A stretch of DNA of 64,000 bases from Lachnospiraceae bacterium AD3010 (GCA_000622025.1 JHWU01000016.1:25903-89902); one strand, 5' to 3'; counted from the first letter of the stretch, positions 43,002 to 52,247 are shown. Notes: generated by a model from the letters alone, not told the origin. A program made the numbers and translations.

Positions 43002-44441
43002 TCAGAGGCTCTCGTTTTTTCCCGTACGGATCACCGCAAAAGCGTATGCAAAGGAAAAAATTGCAGCAACTATATAGCTTATTGTCCAGGGGATATTTAA
43101 GCCTATCTTCGCGTTGAGAATATAGGCAGAAACAACGTACATATAAAATGTTCCGGGAACGACGGCCATTAAATAAGGCATCTTATTCTTCTTCATATAT
43201 ACCGCTATCATAGCGAGCACAAATACCACCGTGGTCTCGTTGGCCCAGGAGAAGTATCTCCAGATGATATTAAAGCCTGTGGGGTTCCCCTTCGCCCAGA
43301 AAAGAAGGACTGCAGCAACCGCAAAAAGACTAAGGGCGAGAGTCAGGGCATTCCTTTTTTTAGACTGATCCATATGCAGCGCATCCCCCAGTATAAGACG
43401 GAGGGAGCGGAAAGCCGTGTCCCCTGAGGTTACGGGAAGGACTATTACTCCGATTATCGCTATGATTCCGCCCACGGTTCCAAGCATATCCTTTGCAACC
43501 ACTCCAACCACAAGTGTTGCGCTGCCCTTGATCATATCCACGTCAGCTAAACCGGATCCGAGCGCTCCCATTGCGGCAGCGGCCCAGGTCATAGCGATAA
43601 AGCCCTCAAGGATCATCATATCATAAAACGTCACCCTGCCTTCATCCTCTCTGGAAATCGTGCGGGATATCAAGGTTGCCTGTGTTGAATGGAAACCGGA
43701 ACAGATACCGCAGGTTACGGTCACAAAAAACATTGGGATGAAGTTGGTCTGAAAAGGATAGCCTGCAGTTGACGCATTCCAGAGCTCCGTCAGAGGATAA
43801 CCCTTTGTGAACAGTCCCACAAAAACACCAATTGCGGAGACCAGAAGAATGGCGCCGAATAACGGGTATATTCTTCCGATGATCTTGTCGATCGGTAAAA
43901 GTGTTGCAAGTATATAATAGGCAAATATGGCTCCGTATACGATCCAAAGCGTAGGATTTGAGGCGGAATTGTCCTGCCCCAGTATCTGTGTCACAAAGAG
44001 ATCTCCCGGGGTGTAAATAAATACAACTCCGACCAGAAGCATCAAAAGACACACGAAAACATTGTAGACGGCATACATATGCTTTCCAAGGAAACGGCGC
44101 ACAAGATCCGGAGTCTGCTCTCCTCTGTTACGGACAGAGATCATTCCCGTCATATAATCATGGAAAGCTCCTGCGATCACGCAGCCTATTGGGATGGTGA
44201 TAAATGCAATGGGTCCGAACAGAATTCCCTGGATCGGTCCTAAAATCGGTCCTGTTCCGGCAATGTTCAACAATTCGATAAGTGAGTTTCTCCATTTTTT
44301 CATCGGAACGAAATCGACTCCGTCACCCATGGAGATCGCAGGTGTCGGATCATCGGTCGGATTCATGACCCTTTCACTTATCCTTCCGTATATGGCTCCT
44401 CCGATAATAAGTAATGCTAACCCCAGAATAAATGTGATCAT
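43002..44441 (-). CDS. cstA: CstA-family pyruvate/peptide transporter
   Basis: 479 residues with about twelve to thirteen membrane segments, the short form of the family. TGPILGPIQGILFGPIAFITIPIGCVIAGAFHDYM in outline (about 62-97) and FHSTQATLISRTISREDEGR are conserved. CstA was first described in carbon starvation, and members import pyruvate or peptides. Here a pyruvate role would fit the neighbouring serine-to-pyruvate operon, but this is inference. GAGGGG lies eight bases before the ATG. It follows the MOSC/MoaB gene by 20 bases. Confidence 0.92.
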   Translation of the reverse strand: MITFILGLALLIIGGAIYGRISERVMNPTDDPTPAISMGDGVDFVPMKKWRNSLIELLNIAGTGPILGPIQGILFGPIAFITIPIGCVIAGAFHDYMTGMISVRNRGEQTPDLVRRFLGKHMYAVYNVFVCLLMLLVGVVFIYTPGDLFVTQILGQDNSASNPTLWIVYGAIFAYYILATLLPIDKIIGRIYPLFGAILLVSAIGVFVGLFTKGYPLTELWNASTAGYPFQTNFIPMFFVTVTCGICSGFHSTQATLISRTISREDEGRVTFYDMMILEGFIAMTWAAAAMGALGSGLADVDMIKGSATLVVGVVAKDMLGTVGGIIAIIGVIVLPVTSGDTAFRSLRLILGDALHMDQSKKRNALTLALSLFAVAAVLLFWAKGNPTGFNIIWRYFSWANETTVVFVLAMIAVYMKKNKMPYLMAVVPGTFYMYVVSAYILNAKIGLNIPWTISYIVAAIFSFAYAFAVIRTGKNESL

Positions 44442-44461
44442 AATAAAATCCCCTCTTTATC

Positions 44462-45421
44462 TTATTTTCTTGCACATTCAGAAGCACTGCCTCTTAGTAT
44501 CTTTATCCCATGCTCAAGAGCGTTCATAATGAATCCCAGACTCTCTTCCACTGCTTTAGGACTGCCGGGAAGATTAACTATTATCGTCTTTTTGCGAATG
44601 ACCGACACGCCCCTCGAAAGCATAGCGCGGTCAGTGATCTCCATAGACTTTGACCTTATATACTCGGCGATCCCCGGAGCATTTCTTTCGGCAATCTCCA
44701 TTGTGGCTTCGGGTGTAATGTCTCTTACGGAAAAACCCGTGCCTCCGCTTGTTACGATGAGATCCGCCTCCCGGCCGTCACTTAAACGGATGAGCTCTGC
44801 CTTAAGCCGCCCTTTATCATCCGGAATCACAACAGTTTCTATTACCTCATACCCGTTTTTTTCCAGAATCTCTCGGGTCTTTGGTCCGCTTAAGTCCTCT
44901 CTTTCCCCTTTTGAAGCCTTGTCGCTTAATATCACTACGGCAGCCTGAAAGGGTCTGTTGATATCGGGATATTCAAGGGAGATAGGATCTCCCTTTTTGA
45001 TGGTTCCTCCCTTAAGCACCTCGGAAAAGATCCCCTGATGGGGCATTATGCACTCTCCCATTTTGTGGTATATCTGACAATGCGTGTGACACTCCTTTCC
45101 CTTCTGTGTCACCCTAAGCTTAACGCTGTCATCACCCTCTCCTATGGTAAGGACCGTACCAACCGGAAGCTTTATACAGTCAATCCCGTCCACAAGGATA
45201 TTCTCTCCGAAATCGCCGTTTTTAACCCCGGCGCCCTTACGGTTAAACTCATCCACACGGCTTCCGGACAACAGACTCACCTGCCGGTGCCATTTCCCGG
45301 CATGGGCATCTCCTGATATGCCCTCACCGGCTAAAAGCACTGCACTTTCAATCTCGCTTTTCTGGACACCGCGCTCTTTACTTATGCAGATCGCCCGGAC
45401 CCTGCCGGTATCATTTTCCAT
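44462..45421 (-). CDS. MOSC domain fused to MoaB/MogA-type molybdopterin protein
   Basis: 319 residues. The N-terminal MOSC domain (about 5-145) carries SGDAHAGKWHRQVSLLS, NGDFGENILVDGID and a Cys/His cluster KGKECHTHCQIYHKMGEC. The C-terminal MoaB/MogA domain (about 158-315) shows AAVVILSDKASKGEREDLSG, LIVTSGGTGFSVRDITPEAT and INLPGSPKAVEE-like VNLPGSPKAVEESL. The fusion suggests handling of molybdopterin with a sulfur-carrying partner; such fusions are common in Clostridia. No other molybdenum genes are present here, and its operon partners are cstA and marR. Confidence 0.9.
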   Translation of the reverse strand: MENDTGRVRAICISKERGVQKSEIESAVLLAGEGISGDAHAGKWHRQVSLLSGSRVDEFNRKGAGVKNGDFGENILVDGIDCIKLPVGTVLTIGEGDDSVKLRVTQKGKECHTHCQIYHKMGECIMPHQGIFSEVLKGGTIKKGDPISLEYPDINRPFQAAVVILSDKASKGEREDLSGPKTREILEKNGYEVIETVVIPDDKGRLKAELIRLSDGREADLIVTSGGTGFSVRDITPEATMEIAERNAPGIAEYIRSKSMEITDRAMLSRGVSVIRKKTIIVNLPGSPKAVEESLGFIMNALEHGIKILRGSASECARK

Positions 45422-45450
45422 AGTTTATTTCTCCCTGCTGTTCTGTTCAT

Positions 45451-45592
45451 AAAGATCCTTCGCTTGCGCTCAGGATGACATATTCTATCCTGAGTAGCAA
45501 TGCGGCAAAGGATGGAATATGTCATCCTAAGGAGCAATGCGGCAAAGGATGGAATATGTCATCCTGAGGAGCGTACGCGACGAAGGATCTTC
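45451..45592. repeat. dispersed repeat array between ydcF-like and MOSC genes
   Basis: AAGATCCTTCGCTTGCGCTC, then two near-identical units around GGAATATGTCATCCT (starts near 45514 and 45551), each preceded by AGCAATGCGGCAAAGGAT, and a final ACGCGACGAAGGATCTT. These are variants of the same GTCATCCTGAG...GAAGGATCTT family. The 234-base gap holds nothing else I can identify. Confidence 0.8.
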
Positions 45593-45655
45593 CCACCGTA
45601 TTTAAAATAATACCCCATTCCGCAGGAATAAACAATAAAAACCAAAATGAAACAG

Positions 45656-46696
45656 TTACAAAAAACTTATTATTAACAAGATGATCACCATAATAAGATG
45701 AACATAGGAAAACATAAGCAATATCGCCACTATCTCCCTAAGAAAGGCATTTGGCCAGAAGTACCACTTCGTACCGCTTCCTATGACCTGCGAATTCATA
45801 AGACCTGCCCTCCTTGCCAGCATCCCGCTCCTTAGCACATGGAAATTTGTCGTTACGATCGCAACATTTGCATCCTTCATCCTCTCATCAATTATCCTTT
45901 TAGAAAACTGCAGGTTTTCCCAGGTGTTTCTGGACTTTTTTTCCGGATATACCTCGTATTCCTCTGCACTGTGGCTAAGGAGATACATTTCCATGGCAGA
46001 GCCCTCGCTCATGGGTTCATCCTTTCCCTGACCTCCCGACGGTACATATTTTACGCTCTTTCCCGTATGGATCTCCTGATCCCAGGCAAAGCGGATCGCC
46101 CTGTTTACCCGGCTCTTTAATAGTGGCCTTACCTTTCCCTTTCTGCTTATTGAGCAGCCTAAGATGATCACAAAGTCCCTGTCGTAGGAAGGCTCCGTCT
46201 TCAATACCGCATAACCTATGATACATATGGAAAGCAGAGTACACTCTCCGTAGCAAAGAAGGAGCCTGAAGAATACAAGTAACCTGTTCAGACCCCCCGG
46301 CATGGCATTAAGAGGCTGCCATATGCAGTTTATCGTGATAAGGTATCCAAGGCTGAAAAGAAGCCCGAGGAAATTACTTTTCCTGAAGCCCTCATGCTTT
46401 AAGAGTGAAGCGTTGCTTATGCAGAGAAAGAGACCTAAAAAGCTTATGGGGATGAGAAGTATCCTTGAGAACTGCCATATAAAGGTAACTGCCGCTTCCG
46501 AAAGTGAGCTCCTGCCTGTAAAAAATGTTCCTGAAAATAAAGATCTCCCTGTTATCAGCGCGAGAAGTAGTATTATCACGCTGGTCATTGCGATATTCCT
46601 GTACGCAAAAGGATTTTTCCCGAAGGATCTTATCAGGAAGTAAAAAATAACAACACAGGCCGCAATAAGTATAATGTCAAAAAAACCTGTTATCAT
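45656..46696 (-). CDS. YdcF/SanA-like (DUF218) membrane protein
   Basis: 346 residues from the ATG at 46696, which has AAGGAG seven bases upstream; the longer frame to 46774 lacks one. Five hydrophobic segments come first (IILIAACVVIFYFLI, MTSVIILLLALITG, ILLIPISFLGLFLC and others). The DUF218 domain follows: DFVIILGCSISRKGKVRPLL, KYVPSGGQGKDEPMSEGSAMEMYL, SRNTWENLQFSKRI and VAIVTTNFHVLRSGMLARRAG. A last membrane helix ends the protein. DUF218 proteins act in envelope processes such as undecaprenyl-phosphate metabolism or drug resistance; the exact role here is unknown. Confidence 0.88.
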   Translation of the reverse strand: MITGFFDIILIAACVVIFYFLIRSFGKNPFAYRNIAMTSVIILLLALITGRSLFSGTFFTGRSSLSEAAVTFIWQFSRILLIPISFLGLFLCISNASLLKHEGFRKSNFLGLLFSLGYLITINCIWQPLNAMPGGLNRLLVFFRLLLCYGECTLLSICIIGYAVLKTEPSYDRDFVIILGCSISRKGKVRPLLKSRVNRAIRFAWDQEIHTGKSVKYVPSGGQGKDEPMSEGSAMEMYLLSHSAEEYEVYPEKKSRNTWENLQFSKRIIDERMKDANVAIVTTNFHVLRSGMLARRAGLMNSQVIGSGTKWYFWPNAFLREIVAILLMFSYVHLIMVIILLIISFL

Positions 46697-46726
46697 GCGT
46701 TTCTCCTTGCAGCTGCCTGCGCTGCA

Positions 46727-46755
46727 TTGCACAGCCACTGCGGTTTGGATATAAT
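46727..46755 (+). promoter_or_regulatory. treR promoter
   Basis: TTGCAC (46727-46732), 17 bases, TATAAT (46750-46755), about 43 bases before the treR ATG. Confidence 0.65.
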
Positions 46756-46797
46756 ATAATGATACAAGCACCAAAAGTCTAATTAGGAAAGGTAATT

Positions 46798-47523
46798 ATG
46801 CCCGCAATAAAATATGATACCATCCTGAAAAAATTAAGAAAAGAGATCGAATCCGGAAAATATGCCTTCGGTGAAATGCTGCCATCAGAGAACAGGCTTA
46901 CCGAAAAGCATAACTGCTCCAGAAATACTGTAAGACGGGCTGTAAAGGTGCTCTCCGACGAGGGCTATGTGCAGATCGTCCATGGAAAGGGTGCACTGGT
47001 TTTATACAGAAATCAGGACCAGGCGCTTTTCTCCATAGAGGGAGTGGAGAGCATGAAGGAAGCGGCTCAGAGAAACGGTCTTTCTCTTAAAACAAAGGTA
47101 ATCCGCTTTTCCGAGATCACTGCAGACAGCGAGCTGTCGCAAAAGACCGGCTTCGAAGAGGGAAGCAGCCTCTACCTTGTGCAGAGGGTCCGCTACCTTG
47201 ACGGGGAGGCACAGATCATCGACCACAATTATTTCCTTAAGGACATAGTACATGATCTTACGGAACAGATCGCCGAAAACTCCGTATACGACTATATGGA
47301 GCTCGACCTTGGTGAGGTCATTATGACCACACGCAGGAAATACGCTGTGGAAAAGGCTACTGCGCTTGACAGGAAATATCTTGATCTGAATGGCTATAAC
47401 TGCCTTGCCGTGGTAGAAAACCAGACCTTCAATAAAGAGGGCATACAGTTTGAATATACCATCTCCAGGCACCGTCCCGACCGCTTCGTCTTTTATCAGC
47501 TCTCCCACCGCCGGAAGTCCTGA
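46798..47523 (+). CDS. treR: GntR-family repressor, probably of the trehalose genes
   Basis: 241 residues. The GntR winged helix (about 5-70: LRKEIESGKYAFGEMLPSEN, NTVRRAVKVLSDEGYVQIVHGKGA) is followed by a UTRA ligand domain (about 95-235: SSLYLVQRVRYLDGEAQIID, FEYTISRHRPDRFVFYQLSHR). The layout and length match TreR, which binds trehalose-6-phosphate. It is upstream of treP-treC with matching operators in between. It has its own promoter. Confidence 0.9.
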   Translation: MPAIKYDTILKKLRKEIESGKYAFGEMLPSENRLTEKHNCSRNTVRRAVKVLSDEGYVQIVHGKGALVLYRNQDQALFSIEGVESMKEAAQRNGLSLKTKVIRFSEITADSELSQKTGFEEGSSLYLVQRVRYLDGEAQIIDHNYFLKDIVHDLTEQIAENSVYDYMELDLGEVIMTTRRKYAVEKATALDRKYLDLNGYNCLAVVENQTFNKEGIQFEYTISRHRPDRFVFYQLSHRRKS

Positions 47524-47530
47524 ACCAATG

Positions 47531-47613
47531 TCTTCCTGAGGAGCGGCCTTCATCGTCATCCTGAGGAGCAGCCTTCATTGTCATCCTGAGGAGCGGAGCG
47601 ACGAAGGATCTTC
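47531..47613. repeat. dispersed repeat array between treR and treP
   Basis: Three units of the family, each with (T)CATCCTGAGGAGC (about 47556 and 47580) or a degraded TCTTCCTGAGGAGC, ending in GCGACGAAGGATCTTCC. It follows the treR stop by seven bases. Confidence 0.8.
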
Positions 47614-47685
47614 CCCCCGTACCCTCTTGTATTTTTGCACAAATCGAGTCCCTTCGATTTGTACTTTTTTTCGTTCAAAGCTTTA

Positions 47686-47714
47686 TTGACATGCTTGTAT
47701 AAACAAGCTATGAT
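47686..47714 (+). promoter_or_regulatory. treP promoter
   Basis: TTGACA (47686-47691), 17 bases, TATGAT (47709-47714): near-consensus. The first operator fills the spacer, so bound repressor would block RNA polymerase. Confidence 0.85.
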
Positions 47715-47762
47715 GAAGCTGTCTTGAGACTTGTTTATACAAGCTGTATCCAGTTTATACAG
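47694..47762 (+). promoter_or_regulatory. TreR operators
   Basis: CTTGTATAAACAAG (47694-47707) and its exact reverse complement CTTGTTTATACAAG (47730-47743) lie 36 bases apart. A third, weaker CAGTTTATACAG is at 47751-47762. Such TTGTnTAnACAA palindromes are the known TreR target type in Firmicutes. The 36-base spacing would put both sites near the same helix face only approximately. Confidence 0.8.
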
Positions 47763-47787
47763 GCTGTTTCTTACGGAGGGTTTATCT

Positions 47788-49740
47788 ATGGGAAAATTCA
47801 TTGATGATGCAAAAGAGCTTCTGGAGGCGATAAGCGGCAGTGAAAACATCGTCGCTGTATCCCACTGTATTACGCGTATGCGTTTTGTCTTAAAGGATCC
47901 GAAAAAGGCTGATATCGGCCGGATCGAAGCTATACCCAGTGTCAAGGGTACCTTTACTCAGGCCGGGCAGTTTCAGGTCATTATAGGAAATGAGGTTGCG
48001 GATTTCTATGACGACTTCACCGCTGTTTCCGGTGTTTCCGGTGTATCAAAGAATGAAGTAAAGAGTGCATCAAAGCAGAATCAGAATATAGTGCAGCGTC
48101 TTATGACCTCCATTGCTGAGATCTTCGCACCCCTTATTCCTGCTATCGTTGTCGGCGGTCTGATCCTCGGCTTCCGTAATGTTATAGACTCAATGGCTGT
48201 TTTCAACGGAGCGACCCTGGTAAGCCAGAGCCAGTTCTGGGCCGGAGTCGACCACTTCCTGTGGCTTATCGGTGAAGCCGTATTCCATGTCGGCATTCCT
48301 GTCGGCATTTGCTGGACCATTATGAAAAAGATGGGCGGCACGGAGATGCTTGGTATTATCCTCGGTCTCACCCTTGTTTCAGGACAGCTTACAAATGCTT
48401 ACGGCGTTGCCGCTGCCCTTGCCGACGGAACGATCAATCAGTGGGATTTCGGCTTCATAAAGGTTAATATGATAGGCTATCAGGCACAGGTTCTTCCCGC
48501 AATGCTGGCAGCCTTTACCCTTGCTTATCTGGAGCGCTTCTTTAAGAAGGTGATACCCCAGATCGTACAGATGATCCTGGTTCCCTTTTTCAGTCTCCTG
48601 TTTTCGGTAATGGCAGCACACTTTATCTTAGGACCGATCGGATGGACCATAGGCTCCTGGATCTCCGCAGTTGTTTATGCAGGTATCAGCGGTTCCTTCC
48701 GGGTTATCTTCGGAGCAGTCTTCGGCTTCTTCTATGCGCCCCTTGTTATCACAGGTCTCCATCATATGAGTAATGCCATTGACCTTCAGCTGATAGCTGA
48801 CTACGGCGGAACCATGCTCTGGCCTATGATCGCCCTTTCAAATATTGCACAGGGATCTGCGGTTCTCGGAATGATACTTCTCCAGAAAAACGACTTAAAG
48901 GCAAAGGAGCTTAATATCCCTTCCTGCATTTCCTGTTATCTCGGAGTAACCGAGCCCGCTATGTTCGGTGTAAACCTTAAGTATGTATTCCCCTTTATCT
49001 GCGGTATGACGGGTTCCTGCATAGCAGCCGTTGTAAGTACCGCTACCGGCGTTACGGCAAGTGCCATAGGTGTGGGCGGACTTCCCGGTATCCTTTCCAT
49101 ACAGCCCGCTTTCATACCCCAGTTCTTCCTTTGTATGGTGATTGCAGTTTTTGTACCCTTCATCCTTACCTACATAATCGGACGCCGTAAGGGTATAGAA
49201 GGCGGAACCGTCAGTGAGGCTGCAACGCCTGCAGAACCCGCAGAGACTCCTGCAAAGGCTCCTGCAGATTCGAAAAAGACCCCCGTTGATTTCAAGGCCT
49301 TCCTTTCCGGAAAAACCGTTGATATAACGGAAGTGCCTGATGAGACCTTCGCAGGAAAGATCCTTGGCGACGGTATAGCCATAGAGCCTACTGACAATGT
49401 CCTTGTTTCTCCTGTTGACTCCGTGGTCTCAAATGTCATTGATAAAAGTAATCACGCCCTGGGTCTTACCATGGATAACGGTATTGAGATCCTCCTTCAC
49501 ATAGGTCTTGACACGGTTGAGATGAAGGGAGACGGCTTTACTATCCACGTAGCCGAGGGTGACAGGGTTAAGGCAGGACAGAAGCTTATAAGCTTTGATC
49601 CGGAAAAGATCCGTTCCGCGGGACATCCCCTTATATCAATGATGGTTATCACGGATGATGCAGGCTTTACTAAATTCAACTTTGACGCCGGAAAAGATGT
49701 GGGATCCGGAAAAGACACCATCGGCAGAGCTGAAATCTGA
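47788..49740 (+). CDS. treP: trehalose PTS permease, IIBCA fusion
   Basis: About 650 residues from the ATG at 47788 with GGAGG upstream; the frame extends 19 codons further without a ribosome site. IIB: Cys in VAVSHCITRMRFVLKD. IIC: about ten membrane segments (about 110-460), with GLHHMSNAIDLQLIAD and CYLGVTEPAMFGVNLKY. A Pro/Ala linker (EPAETPAKAPADSKK) leads to a C-terminal IIA domain with the phosphorylated His in LLHIGLDTVEMKGDGF. It imports trehalose as trehalose-6-phosphate. The covalently attached IIA makes it independent of a separate glucose IIA. treC begins 17 bases downstream. Confidence 0.94.
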   Translation: MGKFIDDAKELLEAISGSENIVAVSHCITRMRFVLKDPKKADIGRIEAIPSVKGTFTQAGQFQVIIGNEVADFYDDFTAVSGVSGVSKNEVKSASKQNQNIVQRLMTSIAEIFAPLIPAIVVGGLILGFRNVIDSMAVFNGATLVSQSQFWAGVDHFLWLIGEAVFHVGIPVGICWTIMKKMGGTEMLGIILGLTLVSGQLTNAYGVAAALADGTINQWDFGFIKVNMIGYQAQVLPAMLAAFTLAYLERFFKKVIPQIVQMILVPFFSLLFSVMAAHFILGPIGWTIGSWISAVVYAGISGSFRVIFGAVFGFFYAPLVITGLHHMSNAIDLQLIADYGGTMLWPMIALSNIAQGSAVLGMILLQKNDLKAKELNIPSCISCYLGVTEPAMFGVNLKYVFPFICGMTGSCIAAVVSTATGVTASAIGVGGLPGILSIQPAFIPQFFLCMVIAVFVPFILTYIIGRRKGIEGGTVSEAATPAEPAETPAKAPADSKKTPVDFKAFLSGKTVDITEVPDETFAGKILGDGIAIEPTDNVLVSPVDSVVSNVIDKSNHALGLTMDNGIEILLHIGLDTVEMKGDGFTIHVAEGDRVKAGQKLISFDPEKIRSAGHPLISMMVITDDAGFTKFNFDAGKDVGSGKDTIGRAEI

Positions 49741-49756
49741 AATAGGAGCGGCTTAA

Positions 49757-51385
49757 ATGACGGATTTTAAGAAAAGCACTGTATATCAGATTTATATCAA
49801 ATCCTTCTATGACTCGGACGGTGACGGTATCGGGGATCTGAACGGCATACGCCTTAAGCTCCCATACCTTAAAAGCCTCGGTATCGATTATGTGTGGGTT
49901 ACCCCGTTTTTCCGTTCTCCGATGAATGATAACGGCTATGATGTGTCCGACTACTATTCCGTAAATCCTGTATTCGGCACCATGGAGGACGTGGACAGGC
50001 TCATAGAGGAAGCAGATAAGCTTGGCATAGGCTTTATGTTTGATATGGTCTTTAATCACACCTCAACGGAGCATGAATGGTTTAAGAGGGCCTTAAATGG
50101 CGATCCCGAATATATGGATTATTATATATTCCGTGACAGTGTGGACGGCCACGAACCTACAAACTGGGAATCCAAATTCGGAGGGAACGCCTGGAAATAT
50201 GTTCCCTCCCTCGATAAATGGTATCTTCACCTCTTTGATAAGACCCAGGCGGATCTTAACTGGGATAACCCTAAAGTCAGGGAGGAGCTAAAAAAAGTTA
50301 TCCGTTTCTGGAAGGAAAAGGGAGTTAAGGGCTTTCGCTTTGATGTTGTGAACCTGATCTCAAAGCCGGAGATCTTTAAGGATGATTCGGAGGGTGACGG
50401 GCGCCGTTTTTACTCCGACGGCCCGAGGGTTCATGAATACCTTAAAGAGCTGGTAAGGGATACCGGCATAGGCGATATGCTTACCGTGGGAGAGATGTCT
50501 TCCACCACCATAGATAACTGTATACGTTACACCCGTCCGGAGGATAAGGAGCTCTCCATGTGCTTCAGCTTCCATCATCTGAAGGTAGACTATCTGAACG
50601 GTGATAAGTGGGCTTTGATGCCTCCTGATCTAAGTAAACTCCGGGAACTCTTAAAAACCTGGCAGGAGGAAATGGCAGATAAGGGCGGGTGGAATGCGGT
50701 ATTTACCTGTAATCATGACCAGCCCAGATCAGTATCACGTTTCGGAGATGACAGGCATTACTTACGTGAATCGGCGAAGATGCTTTCAATGCTTACCCAT
50801 CTTATGCGTGGAACCCCCTATATCTACCAGGGTGAGGAGCTTGGCATGACAAATGCATACTTTTCATCCATAGAGCAGTACAAGGATGTGGAATCCACAA
50901 ATTACTACGATATACTCCTTAATAAGGGAATCACTGAGAAGGAAGCGCTTGACATACTCTCCGCGCGCTCCAGGGATAACGGCCGGACTCCCATGCAATG
51001 GAACGGTGAGAAAAATGCCGGTTTCTCAAAAGGGGAGCCCTGGATCGGCATTCCGGATAATTATAGGGAGATAAATGCCGAATCCGAAGAAAAAGACCCT
51101 GATTCTGTGCTGAATTTTTACCGCAGGCTCGTTAGTCTCCGGAAAGAATATGCTGTGATATCTGATGGTGGCATACGGTTCCTTGAAAGCGGAAATGAGA
51201 AGGTCTTTGCCTTTGAAAGAATGCTTGATGATAAGACGCTTTCTGTTTTCTTAAGCTTCAGCAGCGATAATGAAAAGATTTCCTTAAAGATCCCTGCAGG
51301 AGAGATACTTATCGGAAATTACGATAATGCTCCGGAAAAACCGGACTTACTCCGCCCCTTTGAAGCAGTGGCTGTTTACGCCTGA
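49757..51385 (+). CDS. treC: alpha,alpha-phosphotrehalase
   Basis: 542 residues, GH13 family. It cleaves trehalose-6-phosphate to glucose and glucose-6-phosphate. The start TVYQIYIKSFYDSDGDGIGDL, DMVFNHTS, the nucleophile Asp in GFRFDVVN, the acid/base Glu in TVGEMSS and the third Asp in CNHDQPR are all present. Its position behind treP favours phosphotrehalase over oligo-1,6-glucosidase. It ends 15 bases from the convergent MetA-like gene. Confidence 0.95.
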   Translation: MTDFKKSTVYQIYIKSFYDSDGDGIGDLNGIRLKLPYLKSLGIDYVWVTPFFRSPMNDNGYDVSDYYSVNPVFGTMEDVDRLIEEADKLGIGFMFDMVFNHTSTEHEWFKRALNGDPEYMDYYIFRDSVDGHEPTNWESKFGGNAWKYVPSLDKWYLHLFDKTQADLNWDNPKVREELKKVIRFWKEKGVKGFRFDVVNLISKPEIFKDDSEGDGRRFYSDGPRVHEYLKELVRDTGIGDMLTVGEMSSTTIDNCIRYTRPEDKELSMCFSFHHLKVDYLNGDKWALMPPDLSKLRELLKTWQEEMADKGGWNAVFTCNHDQPRSVSRFGDDRHYLRESAKMLSMLTHLMRGTPYIYQGEELGMTNAYFSSIEQYKDVESTNYYDILLNKGITEKEALDILSARSRDNGRTPMQWNGEKNAGFSKGEPWIGIPDNYREINAESEEKDPDSVLNFYRRLVSLRKEYAVISDGGIRFLESGNEKVFAFERMLDDKTLSVFLSFSSDNEKISLKIPAGEILIGNYDNAPEKPDLLRPFEAVAVYA

Positions 51386-51400
51386 AAAGGGGATTACTCC

Positions 51401-52234
51401 TTATTCAAGGATAATACGGTTTAATTCAAAAGGTGTGTTCTGATAGACGTAGTAATTCAGCCAGTTGGAAAAAAGAGCATTTGACTGTGCCCTCCATCTG
51501 ACAATGCAGGCGCTGTCAGAATACACCGGATCCCCGGGGCAGAAAATGCGGCTTCCGTCCTTATTCATTAAGAGATAGATCCCTGTCTCGGAGGATTCCG
51601 CCAGAACAATAATATCATTTCTTTCCCTAAGCTCATCACCGTTTATTATACAGCTCCCGGAAAAAGGCGCCGGGAATTCATCATCAAAGCCCCGTATCAG
51701 AGGGATCCTTTCAGCAGTAAGTCTCTGGGTGAAGATCTGCGGCTCTTTGTCTGTCAGCTCTGTATTTCCGGTACCGTAATAATAATTAAGAGCCTCCTTT
51801 GCCCCGTATGAGAGATAAAATGCAGAGGTTACATGAGAATCTGCCCAGTCAAATAAAGAATGTATCTCTTTACGGAAATCCTCGCTTTCATATCCTCTTA
51901 TTTTCCGATTTGAACCTGTTACGATAAGTCCGTCAAAGCATCTTTTTCTGACAGCGGAAAAATCTTCCCTGAAGTATCCAAGCTCCCCTCCCTTTGATGT
52001 TATATCCCGGAGACACTCAGGTACCATCAAAGTGAGATTGACCTGTAATAGCGTATTTGACAGGGACTTAATGAGCCTTATCCAGGTTTTATCATCCGAA
52101 GGCGTGAGGTCCAGGACAGCAATATCAACGGGACGGATATCCTGACGCTCTGCTTTTTTCTCATCCATCACAAAAACATCCTCTTTTTCCAGAAGATGTT
52201 TGATATCACTTTCCTTTTGCAGCTTTATCGGCAT
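51401..52234 (-). CDS. MetA-like protein lacking the catalytic residues
   Basis: 277 residues, shorter than the usual ~305 of homoserine O-acyltransferase MetA, but clearly the same fold. The family start MPIK...L-LEKEDVFVMDEKKAERQDIRP, PLIRGFDDEFPAP and the end SNALFSNWLNYYVYQNTPFEL are kept. The catalytic Cys of the HICWGAQ motif is replaced: the segment reads FYLSYGAKEALNYYYG, Ser in place of Cys. The His-x-Glu of GHPEYD reads GDPVYS, so His and Glu are lost as well. It should not make acylhomoserine; a binding or regulatory role is possible. AGGAGG lies seven bases before the ATG. It is 13 bases after the C26 hydrolase gene. Confidence 0.88.
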   Translation of the reverse strand: MPIKLQKESDIKHLLEKEDVFVMDEKKAERQDIRPVDIAVLDLTPSDDKTWIRLIKSLSNTLLQVNLTLMVPECLRDITSKGGELGYFREDFSAVRKRCFDGLIVTGSNRKIRGYESEDFRKEIHSLFDWADSHVTSAFYLSYGAKEALNYYYGTGNTELTDKEPQIFTQRLTAERIPLIRGFDDEFPAPFSGSCIINGDELRERNDIIVLAESSETGIYLLMNKDGSRIFCPGDPVYSDSACIVRWRAQSNALFSNWLNYYVYQNTPFELNRIILE

Positions 52235-52247
52235 TCGGCATCCTCCT

